Shown here piece by piece: positions 27,384 to 35,844 of a DNA stretch of 64,000 nucleotides. Under the pieces are notes generated by a model. It searched no databases. It was not told the origin of the DNA and was given only the letters and a program-made list of their open reading frames with translations. How positions within the stretch are numbered: the first letter of the stretch is position 1; the number at the start of each line of letters is the position of its first letter. This DNA is from CAYYMD01 sp964472875. GTDB lineage: Bacteria > Planctomycetota > Phycisphaerae > SM23-33. A program made the translations under genes and the position numbers. The stretch is taken from positions 8,119 to 72,118 of the forward strand of contig CAYYMD010000005.1 in assembly GCA_964472875.1 (NCBI GenBank), written 5' to 3'.

Positions 27384-28438
27384 CACCCGAAACTAACATC
27401 TTCGCCGTGGAGACCAGTTGTGACGAGACGGCGGCTGCGGTCGTGGCCGAGGGGCGATACGTGCTGTCCGGCGTGGTGGCCAGCCAGGTCGAACTACATG
27501 CACGTTATGGCGGCGTAGTGCCCGAGGTCGCATCCCGCGCGCATCTGGAGAGCGTTAACACGGTTATCGAAAAGGCGCTGGCGGATTCGCAACTTGCCCC
27601 GCCTGATATCTCGGCCGTGGCAGTCACCAGCGAACCGGGGCTCATCGGCTCGCTACTGGTGGGGCTGATGGCCGCAAAGACGCTTGCGTGGGTGTGGGAC
27701 GTGCCGCTTATCGGCGTCAATCACATTTACGCCCATGCCTACTCGCCGGCGCTGGACGCCGAGGCGATAGATTATCCGGCCGTGGCGCTGATATGTTCCG
27801 GCGGGCACACCGCGCTTTACAAGTGCGACTCGCCGACGGAGATGGAACTGCTGGGGGCAACGATAGACGACGCGGCCGGCGAGGCGTTTGACAAGGTAGC
27901 CGCCGTCCTGAAACTGGGCTACCCGGGCGGCCCGGCCATCGAGCGGGCTGCGGCCGGCGGCGATGCATCGGCGGTGGATTTTCCGCGGCCGTTGTTGGCG
28001 GACAAGTCGCTGGATTTCTCCTTCAGCGGGCTCAAGACCGCCGTATTGTACCACATAAACGGCGTGCCAGGCGCGCATCGCAAAAAGAGTAAATTGCCAC
28101 GGCCGGGTGGAATCGAAAACTTCACCGACAAGCAAATCGCCGACGCGGCCGCGAGTTTTCAGTCGGCTGTGGTGGACGTTCTGGCGGGCAAACTCCGCCG
28201 CGCGGCCGAGACGGTGCGGCCGAAGTCGCTGATTCTCGGCGGGGGCGTCTCGGCCAACAAGGCACTCCGCGAGGCGGCGGGGCGAATCGCCGAGAAAACC
28301 GGCTGCCCGCTGCGCCTGCCGCCGATGCAATTCTGCATAGACAACGCCGCAATGGTAGCCGGGCTGGCATGGCACTATCTCCGTGCCGGGCGAACCAACA
28401 ATCTGGACCTCGAGGCCACACCGACGGTGAGGAGATAG
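27380..28438 (+). CDS. tsaD: tRNA N6-adenosine threonylcarbamoyltransferase
   Basis: A 352-residue ASKHA-fold protein of the universal Kae1/TsaD family; it transfers the threonylcarbamoyl group to A37 of ANN-decoding tRNAs together with TsaB and TsaE. Marks: N-terminal AVETSCDETAAAVV, metal-binding HIYAHAYSP (HxxxH), SGGHTALYK, GEAFDKVA and GGGVSANKALRE, plus the second metal Asp in FCIDNAAMVAGLA. Length is normal. It is translationally coupled to the ctp gene (ATGA overlap), which is a common but functionally unexplained pairing. Confidence 0.95.
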   Translation: MTPETNIFAVETSCDETAAAVVAEGRYVLSGVVASQVELHARYGGVVPEVASRAHLESVNTVIEKALADSQLAPPDISAVAVTSEPGLIGSLLVGLMAAKTLAWVWDVPLIGVNHIYAHAYSPALDAEAIDYPAVALICSGGHTALYKCDSPTEMELLGATIDDAAGEAFDKVAAVLKLGYPGGPAIERAAAGGDASAVDFPRPLLADKSLDFSFSGLKTAVLYHINGVPGAHRKKSKLPRPGGIENFTDKQIADAAASFQSAVVDVLAGKLRRAAETVRPKSLILGGGVSANKALREAAGRIAEKTGCPLRLPPMQFCIDNAAMVAGLAWHYLRAGRTNNLDLEATPTVRR

Positions 28439-28719
28439 GATATAGAGTTTCCGATTTCGATATAAATATTCGGAGATTGGATTGAAAAACGTAAACGATC
28501 ATACTGGCCGCCAAATTCGCCTGACTGATGAAAAACTGTCATATTCTCGAACATCCCGAGATGAATGAGATGCTTGAGAGCACCAAAACACCTTCATTGT
28601 CACAGCTTATTTAAGGGATTCGCTCAAACGAGGCGGGAAAACATGGCCGAAAGAATAAAAGTCTGGGATGGCGCGGAAGCGGATTTTATCGAAGTTCTGT
28701 TTTCGATAAGGAAGGTTTC

Positions 28720-28905
28720 ATGCGACGCACGGACAACGAGGCCGTAATGGAGAGTGTAAGCAAACATCAAAAAGATGCGCCGCCGGAGACCAAACTTGCT
28801 CAGCCATTTCCTGATGCGGTGTGCGAGGGGATTTTGACGCGCGGGGCATTTGCGATTGATTATCGCGGCCGGGCGCTGTTTAATCGTAATTTACAGCAAT
28901 CATGA
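28720..28905 (+). CDS. Small hypothetical protein coupled to dnaX
   Basis: A 61-codon frame starting MRRTDNEAVMESVSK and ending RALFNRNLQQS. Support: AAGGAAGG ends 4 nt before the ATG, and the stop codon overlaps the dnaX start (ATGA), a layout for coupled translation. Against: no recognised domain, and it may be just a leader. Directly upstream (28686-28709) is a perfect 8-bp inverted repeat TTATCGAA/TTCGATAA. A further 34-codon frame from 28643 overlaps its start. Confidence 0.45.
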   Translation: MRRTDNEAVMESVSKHQKDAPPETKLAQPFPDAVCEGILTRGAFAIDYRGRALFNRNLQQS

Positions 28906-30614
28906 GTTATCTCGTACTGGCAAGAAAATATCGCAGCGCCACGTTCGAGGAGGTTATCGGCCAGGAACCCATCGCGCGGACGCTGAGCAACGCCATCAAA
29001 GAAGACAGGGTGGCGCACGCATACCTGTTCGCCGGCGCCCGCGGCGTGGGCAAGACCACCACCGCGCGAATACTGGCCAAGTGCCTCAACTGCATGTCGG
29101 TCGAGGAGCCCACCACCGAACCGTGCAACAAGTGCGAGGCGTGCGAGGCGATATCCCGCGGCGATGACATAGACGTGGTGGAGATAGACGGCGCCTCCAA
29201 CCGCGGCATAGACGAAATCCGCGAACTCCGCGCAAACGCCATCTACCGCCCCGCCCGCAGCCGGTACAAGATTTATTACATCGACGAAGTCCACATGCTC
29301 ACCCGCGAGGCGTTCAACGCGCTGCTGAAGACCCTTGAGGAGCCGCCAGAGCACGTGAAGTTCATCTTCGCCACCACCGAACCTGAGAAGGTCCTGCCCA
29401 CAATAACCTCCCGCTGCCAGCGGTTCGACTTCGCCGACATCCCGACCCGCCTGATAGCCGACCACCTCAAGGCAATCTGCGAGAAAGAGAAGATAAAGGC
29501 CGACGACGAGGCCCTGTTCCGCATCGCACGCGCCGCGGCCGGGTCCATGCGAGACGGGCTGAGTCTGTTGGACCAGATAATCGCCTCCGATGCGGAAATA
29601 ACGCCCGAGGCCGTCGTCTCCATCCTCGGCACGCCGCCGGACCAGAAGGTGCTGTCCATCGTCGAGGCGATCGCCGCCGGCGACTCAGCGGCTGCGCTGG
29701 GCGAACTGAACAAGGTGCTAAGCGGCAGCGTAACGCTGTCATCGGTTGCTAAGGCCCTGGGCGATGCGTTCCGCAATATGATGCTGGCGGCCACATGCGG
29801 TGGCGACAGCGACCTTATTGAACTGCCCGATACGCAAAAACAGGCCACGGCGGAACTCGCCGGGCGATTCTCGCTGCCGGTGCTGGTGCAGGCGGTCTCG
29901 GTGGTACAGAACGCCGCATGGCGGATGCGCAGTTCGGCGCTGGCGAGGGCGCTGCTGGAGGCGGCGGTGGTGCGACTGGCCGAGGCCGACAAGTTCGTCG
30001 ACCCGGAAAGTCTCATCGAGCGGCTACAGGAATTATCCGGCGGCCAAAAAAAAAATTCCCCACTAAAAGGTAAACCCTCTCCCGCAGCCACTGCCGGCTC
30101 ACGCAGCGCCAAAAAAGAATCCTCTACCGGCCGTTACCTCGCAAACGAGCAACCCAAACCCCCGCCACAGCTTCAGTGGGAACAGACCTGGCTTAGCGCT
30201 AACTGGGAAACTCTTATCGAAGCGCTGGCGGCCGTGGGCGAAAAGCAGGTGGCCGGGGCGATACGCCCTGCCCGTCTGGTGGAACTGGATGGCGAGACGG
30301 CCACGCTCGGCTTCGACAAGGACCATGAAATTCTACGGCGGCGATGCGACGGTGCGCTTAAGGCGCCTATCTGCAAAGCCCTTTCGCGACTGGCGGGCCG
30401 GCGTATAGAATGTAAATTCGTCTCCACGGCCACAAACGGCTCCGGCGAAGGCAAACGGGTGTTCGGTGGGCTGAGCACGGCAGAAAAAAACGGCATAGTA
30501 AAAGATCCTCACGTGCAGAAGGTCCTGGCGATGTTCGAAGCCGACGTCGTGGACATAACGAAGACCCAACCCTCGGCACCCGACACCGCCGGGGACAACA
30601 CGCAGGACGACTAA
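28902..30614 (+). CDS. dnaX: DNA polymerase III subunits gamma and tau
   Basis: A 570-residue clamp-loader ATPase. Walker A GARGVGKT is at 45-52, zinc ligands are C64, C75, C78 and C81, Walker B is in YIDEVHML, and the SRC sensor follows in TITSRCQRFDF. Domain III covers about 240-365. A Lys/Ser/Pro linker begins at ~382, where the gene runs through ten consecutive A (30046-30055); slippage there would give a gamma-like product of about 380-390 residues. The C-terminal part (about 430-570) is the tau-like extension. It heads a dnaX-ybaB-recR group, a classic bacterial arrangement, and is coupled to a small upstream frame. Confidence 0.93.
   Translation: MSYLVLARKYRSATFEEVIGQEPIARTLSNAIKEDRVAHAYLFAGARGVGKTTTARILAKCLNCMSVEEPTTEPCNKCEACEAISRGDDIDVVEIDGASNRGIDEIRELRANAIYRPARSRYKIYYIDEVHMLTREAFNALLKTLEEPPEHVKFIFATTEPEKVLPTITSRCQRFDFADIPTRLIADHLKAICEKEKIKADDEALFRIARAAAGSMRDGLSLLDQIIASDAEITPEAVVSILGTPPDQKVLSIVEAIAAGDSAAALGELNKVLSGSVTLSSVAKALGDAFRNMMLAATCGGDSDLIELPDTQKQATAELAGRFSLPVLVQAVSVVQNAAWRMRSSALARALLEAAVVRLAEADKFVDPESLIERLQELSGGQKKNSPLKGKPSPAATAGSRSAKKESSTGRYLANEQPKPPPQLQWEQTWLSANWETLIEALAAVGEKQVAGAIRPARLVELDGETATLGFDKDHEILRRRCDGALKAPICKALSRLAGRRIECKFVSTATNGSGEGKRVFGGLSTAEKNGIVKDPHVQKVLAMFEADVVDITKTQPSAPDTAGDNTQDD
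30046..30055 (+). promoter_or_regulatory. A10 slippage site inside dnaX
   Basis: In-frame reading is CAA AAA AAA AAT TCC. A -1 shift reads AAA TTC CCC ACT AAA AGG then TAA at 30071; a +1 shift reaches TAA at 30064. Both end the protein shortly after the ATPase part. Thermus dnaX makes gamma by slippage on a comparable A run. Confidence 0.65.
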
Positions 30615-30693
30615 AATTAATATTGAGAGATGAGGTTCGTATTCGCGAAATCCCATCGGGATAAGTTCGCGGCTGAAATAATCAGGAGTAAAA

Positions 30694-31059
30694 ATGTTCG
30701 GTGACATAGGCAAGATGATGAAAATGGTGGGGCAGATGAAAAAGCGACTGCCCGAGATGCGCGAAAAGATGGCCAACAGCGAGTTCACGGCCGAGATAAC
30801 CGCACCGGAGTCTCAGCGAGGCACCACCGGCACGGTCAGGGCGACAGTCAGCGGCAGGGGCACACTGCTGGATTTGCGGATAGAGCCGGAAGTTCTCGAC
30901 CGTGACGACACGCCGGCCCAGATGGCTGAAATGCTCGAGGACATCACTGCCGCGGCCGTAAAGGCCGCTCAGGAAAAGGCCGCCGACGCCATAAAAGAAG
31001 CCATGAACGAACTCACCGGCGGCGCCGAACTACCCCCCGGCCTTTCTGACATAATTTGA
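30694..31059 (+). CDS. ybaB: YbaB/EbfC-family nucleoid-associated protein
   Basis: A 121-residue small DNA-binding protein. It starts MFGDIGKMMKMVGQMKKRLPEM, the helical N-terminus of the family, then a beta sheet (TGTVRATVSGRGTLLDLRIEP) and a C-terminal helix ending in GGAELPPGLSDII. EbfC-type proteins dimerise as tweezers and bind DNA. It lies 80 nt after dnaX and 17 nt before recR, the usual operon. AGGAG precedes the start. Confidence 0.9.
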   Translation: MFGDIGKMMKMVGQMKKRLPEMREKMANSEFTAEITAPESQRGTTGTVRATVSGRGTLLDLRIEPEVLDRDDTPAQMAEMLEDITAAAVKAAQEKAADAIKEAMNELTGGAELPPGLSDII

Positions 31060-31075
31060 TGATTACTATAAAGTC

Positions 31076-31675
31076 ATGGCAGATTATCCCAGCACAATCC
31101 AGCGTTTGATAGACCAGTTCGGGCGGCTGCCGGGCATCGGCGCCCGCACGGCCGAGCGGCTGGCGTTTTTTCTGCTGCGGTCGGAAAGACAGGAGGCGTT
31201 CGCCCTGGCCGAGGCCATCCGCGACATCAAGACCAAGGTCCGCCCGTGCACGGTTTGCTTCAACATCGCCGAGGATGACCTGTGCAACATCTGCGCCGAC
31301 CAGCAGCGGGACAAGTCCACCATCTGCGTGGTCGAGCAGCCCAAGGACCTGCTGGCACTGGAATCGACCGGCGCATACAACGGCGTGTATCACGTGCTGA
31401 TGGGACACATAGCCCCGCTGGAGGGCGTCGGTCCGGAGGACCTGACCATCGATGCGCTGGTGAAGCGCGTAAAGGCAGGCGGCGTGAAGGAGATTCTCCT
31501 GGCCACCAACCCCACAGTCTCAGGCGACAGCACGGCACTGCACATATCCGAGCGACTGGCAGACACGGCCGTAAACGTCACTCGCCTGGCGCGGGGACTG
31601 CCCACCGGCGGGCAGATAGAATACTCCAACAAATCCATCCTCGCCGACGCCATAAGCAACCGGCGCAAAATCTGA
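31076..31675 (+). CDS. recR: Recombination mediator protein
   Basis: A 199-residue RecR. The N-terminal helix-hairpin-helix (LIDQFGRLPGIGARTAERLAF) binds DNA; a four-Cys zinc finger is CTVCFNIAEDDLCNIC; the Toprim domain runs from STICVVEQPKDLLALE through GAYNGVYHVLMG to ATNPTVSGDSTALHI, ending with a Walker-B-like stretch and GLPTGGQIEYSN. RecR loads RecA with RecF or RecO in gap repair. Length is typical (~200). No strong ribosome-binding site is seen, so it may rely on coupling to ybaB. Confidence 0.95.
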   Translation: MADYPSTIQRLIDQFGRLPGIGARTAERLAFFLLRSERQEAFALAEAIRDIKTKVRPCTVCFNIAEDDLCNICADQQRDKSTICVVEQPKDLLALESTGAYNGVYHVLMGHIAPLEGVGPEDLTIDALVKRVKAGGVKEILLATNPTVSGDSTALHISERLADTAVNVTRLARGLPTGGQIEYSNKSILADAISNRRKI

Positions 31676-31762
31676 TAAAATAATTTATCTGCGACCGCAC
31701 CTCTGTGGCTGCCTGCAACGCTTGACAGTTTCGCGCCGGTGGGATATCGTCGTTTACAATAC

Positions 31763-31849
31763 GCCCGGGTGGCGGAATTGGCAGACGCGTCAGGTTGAGG
31801 GCCTGGTGGCCTATAAAAGGCCGTGCTGGTTCGAATCCAGTCCCGGGCA
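31763..31849 (+). tRNA. tRNA-Leu (GAG)
   Basis: Class II tRNA: acceptor GCCCGGG/CCCGGGC, D-arm GGC..GCAGACG region, anticodon arm TCAGG-TTGAGGG-CCTGG with anticodon GAG, a long variable arm (GGCCTATAAAAGGCC hairpin), and T-arm CTGGT-TCGAATCCAG. Discriminator A; CCA is not encoded. Confidence 0.95.
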
Positions 31850-31948
31850 GTTTCACATTTCGGATCTCAAATTTGAGATTTCAAATTAAGAAACGTGTGG
31901 GAGGGTGACCAAGAGTCAGATTTTGTCTGTGGCGGCCGATTTTATGTT

Positions 31949-32890
31949 TTAAGTTTCGTTTTCCGTCGGTTTTGTTCCCGGCTTCCCCTCGGCCAGGTTG
32001 TCGTAAAACCGCCGTGTCGGATAGGCGAAATCCACGTTCTCACACTTCGAGAACTCTTCCAATATCGCCTCCCACATCTGCGCCTCGGTGCTGCGTCGGC
32101 GGCGCGGGTCGCACAGGTACCGCACGGTCAGCGTCACGCCGTAATCTATCACCGACGTCCAAACGATGGGCGTTAGTTTCTCGTAGAAAATCATGTACTT
32201 GCCGGCCACGCGGCGGATCTGTTCGGCCGCACGCTCGCTCTTAAAGGCGGTGTGCTCCTGCGCCACGCCGGTGAGAATGTCCTTCGCCTTTCGCCAGTCG
32301 CTTTCGAAGGTAACCGTGACGGGAATCTCGTTCCAGATGAAGTTGAAGCCCTTGTTGTAGTTCGAGCACGAGTACTGGAATATCCAGTTGTTCGGCACAT
32401 GGATGATCCTGCCGGTGCTCTGGTCGGCGTCGACCCAGTTGCCTATCTCGTTTATCGAAAACTGGAAGAGACTGATGTCGATAACGTCGCCGGCGTGCGA
32501 ATGTATCTCGATGCGGTCGCCGGCGGTGAACGGCCGGGCGAATACTATGTACAGCCAACCGGCCAGGTTTGTCACCGGGTCGCGTAGGGCTATGGCCAGG
32601 CCGGCCGAGACCAGGCCAAGATAGGTCATCAGGCCTGCTGCGCTGCCAACCCATACGCGGACCAGCGCCAGAACGGCCACGATGCCCAGCAGGTAGGTGA
32701 TGCTCTTGGTGGCCATGTATTTACGGGCAACGTCCTTAACCCGCCGCCGGGCCAGGCGGACCAGTATACTGCGCACTACAAAGTAGCCCGCCACCACCGC
32801 CAGCGAAAGCAGTATGCTTCGCAGCGTATCCGGAGATATCCCCAGGTAACGGTGCACAACATCGCTGAAATGTTTCCAGATTGCATCCAT
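31949..32890 (-). CDS. MscS-family mechanosensitive ion channel
   Basis: A 313-residue small-conductance channel protein that opens under membrane tension. Three N-terminal helices are seen: about 24-45, 65-85, and the pore helix TM3 (TYLGLVSAGLAIALRD) leading into PVTNLAGWLYIVFARPF, the conserved MscS start of the beta domain (FTAGDRIEIHSHAGDVIDI). The cytoplasmic alpha/beta domain follows. Length is close to E. coli MscS (286). It points towards tRNA-Leu; nothing suggests an operon. Confidence 0.9.
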   Translation of the reverse strand: MDAIWKHFSDVVHRYLGISPDTLRSILLSLAVVAGYFVVRSILVRLARRRVKDVARKYMATKSITYLLGIVAVLALVRVWVGSAAGLMTYLGLVSAGLAIALRDPVTNLAGWLYIVFARPFTAGDRIEIHSHAGDVIDISLFQFSINEIGNWVDADQSTGRIIHVPNNWIFQYSCSNYNKGFNFIWNEIPVTVTFESDWRKAKDILTGVAQEHTAFKSERAAEQIRRVAGKYMIFYEKLTPIVWTSVIDYGVTLTVRYLCDPRRRRSTEAQMWEAILEEFSKCENVDFAYPTRRFYDNLAEGKPGTKPTENET

Positions 32891-32990
32891 ATTGATTGAA
32901 CTGTAAGCGTTACGGATAATTCTACGAGGTTACAGTCCGATATTTCGACAAAATTACGCTGAAAGGCCGCGCATGCCGGCGGAAAATCGG

Positions 32991-33143
32991 TTACAAAACA
33001 CGTTCGTCGCCGAGAAGGTGCAGGAATGCCCCGCGGACGTTTAGACTCTCCTTGCGGGCTGGCATGAGGACGGCGGAACTGACGCCGTTGGCCGACAGGC
33101 CCAGAACGGCAATGACCAGCATCAACGGCGCATCTATGCTCAT
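32991..33143 (-). pseudogene. Remnant of a cation diffusion facilitator (CzcD/ZitB-type)
   Basis: A 50-codon frame from ATG reads ...LMLVIAVLGLSANGVSSAVL... then SLNVRGAFLHLLGDERVL and stops. This matches TM3-TM4 of CDF metal exporters, including the LNVRGAFLHLLGD block whose His/Asp lie in the zinc site, then ends at once. Open frame upstream (RRFGRD) also fits the family. Both ends of a ~300-residue gene are missing, so it is a fragment left by deletion. It lies just upstream of mscS. Confidence 0.7.
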
Positions 33144-33373
33144 GTCCCGCCCGAAACGCCGCCATGAGTTTCCGCGGCCGAATGCGCGCTTTACAGTCCT
33201 TGCAGGTATTTTCAGGTCAGCGGAGTTGACCTTTTATCGTAGTTTGATAAAATCACTTTAGGTTATAAAGTAACCGGCTTATAAATGTACGATGGCAATG
33301 CCTCGCCAGCGTGATGAAGCCATAATATAAACGAAATATCGCAAAATCTTCGCGTAAAGACAGGAGATCGTTC

Positions 33374-35659
33374 ATGCGATTCTATTTTGAACTAAGCGAT
33401 GATGTCGGTTCCACTGCCTTCGCCGCTTTATCGAACAGATGCCGTGCGCTGGGCTGGATTTGCCTTCTGGCCGCGATGCTTACGTTGTCTGTCGCCTCCG
33501 CCGCCGACGTCGTCGCGCCGCCTGATACGGAGGATGTATCCGAACAAATTGTCTCTAAGTACAAGTCGGTGTACACTACACGGCCGATAGGCCCAAATTA
33601 TCAATCCTTGGATGCTGTTCTGATAGGCAACGGTGACGTGGCCGTCGCCATCAGCACTACGCCGTCGCAGTTAAAAGGGCACCGGAGCCATCGCAAACCC
33701 GAGCAGATTCGTTTCTGGTTTCACAAAAACGACTTCTGGAAACTCGGCGGGCCAACCAAGAGTAAACTCCTGGGCTATATCGATTTCTGGTTCGAACTTC
33801 GCCACGGCAAGAATCGCCCTAAGCGAAAATACCGTTTCGAGAACGACCTATACACCGCAACCGCTCATGGCCGCGTGTCTCAGGGCGAGGACCAGATCCT
33901 CGACATAAAGGCCTGGGTCAGCGCGATTGACGATATGGTTTTTATACAGTTCTCCGCTCCCGCCAAGCAAAAGGTCTACTGGGTTAACACAGACCCTCAG
34001 ATAATGCGGGCCGGCAGCGAGTGGGAAGCGAAAGGGGTAGACGGATACGAAAAGATTTTCTGGCGGCGGGAGTTTCCCGACGGCGATCCGCCTACGGGCA
34101 TGAGCATGTGCTTCAAGAGGTATGGTGACAAAATGCGGCACGGCGAACTGGGCAAGAAGCCGCAGACGCTGGTTTTCGCCATTGACAGTCTTCTGGAGAA
34201 CAAAAACTACGGCGAAAGCGTCCAAAAAAAGATAAAAGATTTTAAAATCGAGGACATGGAGAAGCAATACGCGGCCCATAGGCAATGGTGGTCCGATTTC
34301 TGGGCTAAAAGTTTCATCGACATTCCCGACGAAACAATCGAAAAGCAATACTACCTGGCGAATTACGTGCTGGCCGGTTGCTGCCGCAACAAGGATTTCC
34401 CGCCCGGACTGCGGACTACATGGACGTGCAACGACAATCCGCGATGGAGTAACGACTATCACCTCAACTATAACTTCCAGGCCGGATTTTACAGTCTGTA
34501 TGGAACCAATCACCCCGAAATGGGCGAAGTGCAGGACCAGCCGCTGCTGGATTACATGCCGGTCGGACGCAAACTCGCAAAAGAGCGACTGGGCGTGCCA
34601 GGCATTTTATATCCGGTCGGTATAGGTCCGAAGGGCACAACAACATGGGGAAATGACTACGGCCAGAAAAGCAACGCCTCATATGGCGCAGTCAACATGA
34701 TTTTCCGCTGGAAGACCACATATGACCTTGATTATGCAAAAAAAGTTTACCCATACTTCAGGGAACTGACAACTTTCTGGGAGGCATACCTTAAGTACGA
34801 AAAAGAGAATGACCGCTACGTTATCGAAAAGGACTCGGTCCACGAGCAAAGCGGCAAGGACTTCAACTCCATTGTCTCCCTCGCGCTGTGCCGCGCGGTG
34901 TTCGAAACGGCCATGGACATGAGCAAGGCCCTCGGCGTGGACGTTGAAAAGCAAGAGAAGTGGAACCGCATCCTTGAACATCTCAGCGACTATGCCACCC
35001 AGCAGCGGGAGGGTAAAACGGTCTTCCGCTACACGGAAAAGGGTACGGAATGGTGGAAAGGCAACACGCTCGGCATTCAGCACATATACCCTGCGCTGGG
35101 CATCGGCCTGGAAAGTGACCCGCGCCTTATAAAGATAGCCCGAAATACTATTGACGTTATGCAGCGATGGTTCGACCACAACGGCGACAATAGTTTCTTC
35201 CCCGCGGCCGCTTACGTCGGATACAAACCCGAGGTCATCTACAAAAAACTCCACGAGTATGTCGCCAGCCACTATCGGCCTAACGGCCTGCGCGCCCGCC
35301 AGGGACATGGAACGGAGAAATTATCCACCATTCCAAACACGGTGAACATGATGCTGTGCTCCGTACACCGCGGTGTCATGCGGCTTTATCCGGCCTGGCC
35401 GAAAGACGTCGACGCACGATTCGGCAACCTCCGTCAGTTTGGAGCGTTCCTTGTCTCCAGCGAACTAAAAGATGGAACGGTGCGGTATGTCACTATCCTG
35501 AGCGAAAAGGGCCGTGACCTGACACTCGTGAACCCCTGGCCCGGCCGGGACGTGGCGCTGCGTCGGAACGGGCAGGAGGCAAAAAAGGTCCTCAGCGGGA
35601 AAAACTTTACTATTGAGACAAGCCCGGGCGAGACACTCGCACTGACTCCGGCTGAATAA
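33374..35659 (+). CDS. GH95-like exported glycoside hydrolase
   Basis: A 761-residue protein with a long signal peptide (hydrophobic part about 28-44, ending SVASAAD). The N-terminal beta domain has LDAVLIGNGDVAVAIS, parallel to the GNG block of GH95; the helical barrel shows NDYHLNYNFQAGFY (paired Asn), DSVHEQSG (candidate Glu) and NTVNMMLCSVHRGVMRLYPAW near the end, like the C-terminal part of GH95/GH65-type enzymes. Similarity to classic GH95 is looser than for the protein at 18.4 kb, so substrate and even family are uncertain. GGAGATCG precedes the start. Confidence 0.65.
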   Translation: MRFYFELSDDVGSTAFAALSNRCRALGWICLLAAMLTLSVASAADVVAPPDTEDVSEQIVSKYKSVYTTRPIGPNYQSLDAVLIGNGDVAVAISTTPSQLKGHRSHRKPEQIRFWFHKNDFWKLGGPTKSKLLGYIDFWFELRHGKNRPKRKYRFENDLYTATAHGRVSQGEDQILDIKAWVSAIDDMVFIQFSAPAKQKVYWVNTDPQIMRAGSEWEAKGVDGYEKIFWRREFPDGDPPTGMSMCFKRYGDKMRHGELGKKPQTLVFAIDSLLENKNYGESVQKKIKDFKIEDMEKQYAAHRQWWSDFWAKSFIDIPDETIEKQYYLANYVLAGCCRNKDFPPGLRTTWTCNDNPRWSNDYHLNYNFQAGFYSLYGTNHPEMGEVQDQPLLDYMPVGRKLAKERLGVPGILYPVGIGPKGTTTWGNDYGQKSNASYGAVNMIFRWKTTYDLDYAKKVYPYFRELTTFWEAYLKYEKENDRYVIEKDSVHEQSGKDFNSIVSLALCRAVFETAMDMSKALGVDVEKQEKWNRILEHLSDYATQQREGKTVFRYTEKGTEWWKGNTLGIQHIYPALGIGLESDPRLIKIARNTIDVMQRWFDHNGDNSFFPAAAYVGYKPEVIYKKLHEYVASHYRPNGLRARQGHGTEKLSTIPNTVNMMLCSVHRGVMRLYPAWPKDVDARFGNLRQFGAFLVSSELKDGTVRYVTILSEKGRDLTLVNPWPGRDVALRRNGQEAKKVLSGKNFTIETSPGETLALTPAE

Positions 35660-35844
35660 TTATGCCACAGTTGCCGTGAATACTTTCGTAAATACTTGGA
35701 CGGAAATATTAGGATAGACGGAAGTGGCCGACAAAAATGTTCCTGCGCCGGACGAATCGTATTGAGAGCACCCGCAGCGTGATTTGCATGAGACCTTTCG
35801 AGAATTGTCCGTCAATTAGGGAAAAATACAATATGGGCATGATT

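Noticed and set aside
28643..28747. 34-codon frame beginning MAERIKVWDGAEADF
   Set aside because: Overlaps the better-supported 61-codon frame, has only a weak ribosome-binding site and no known family.
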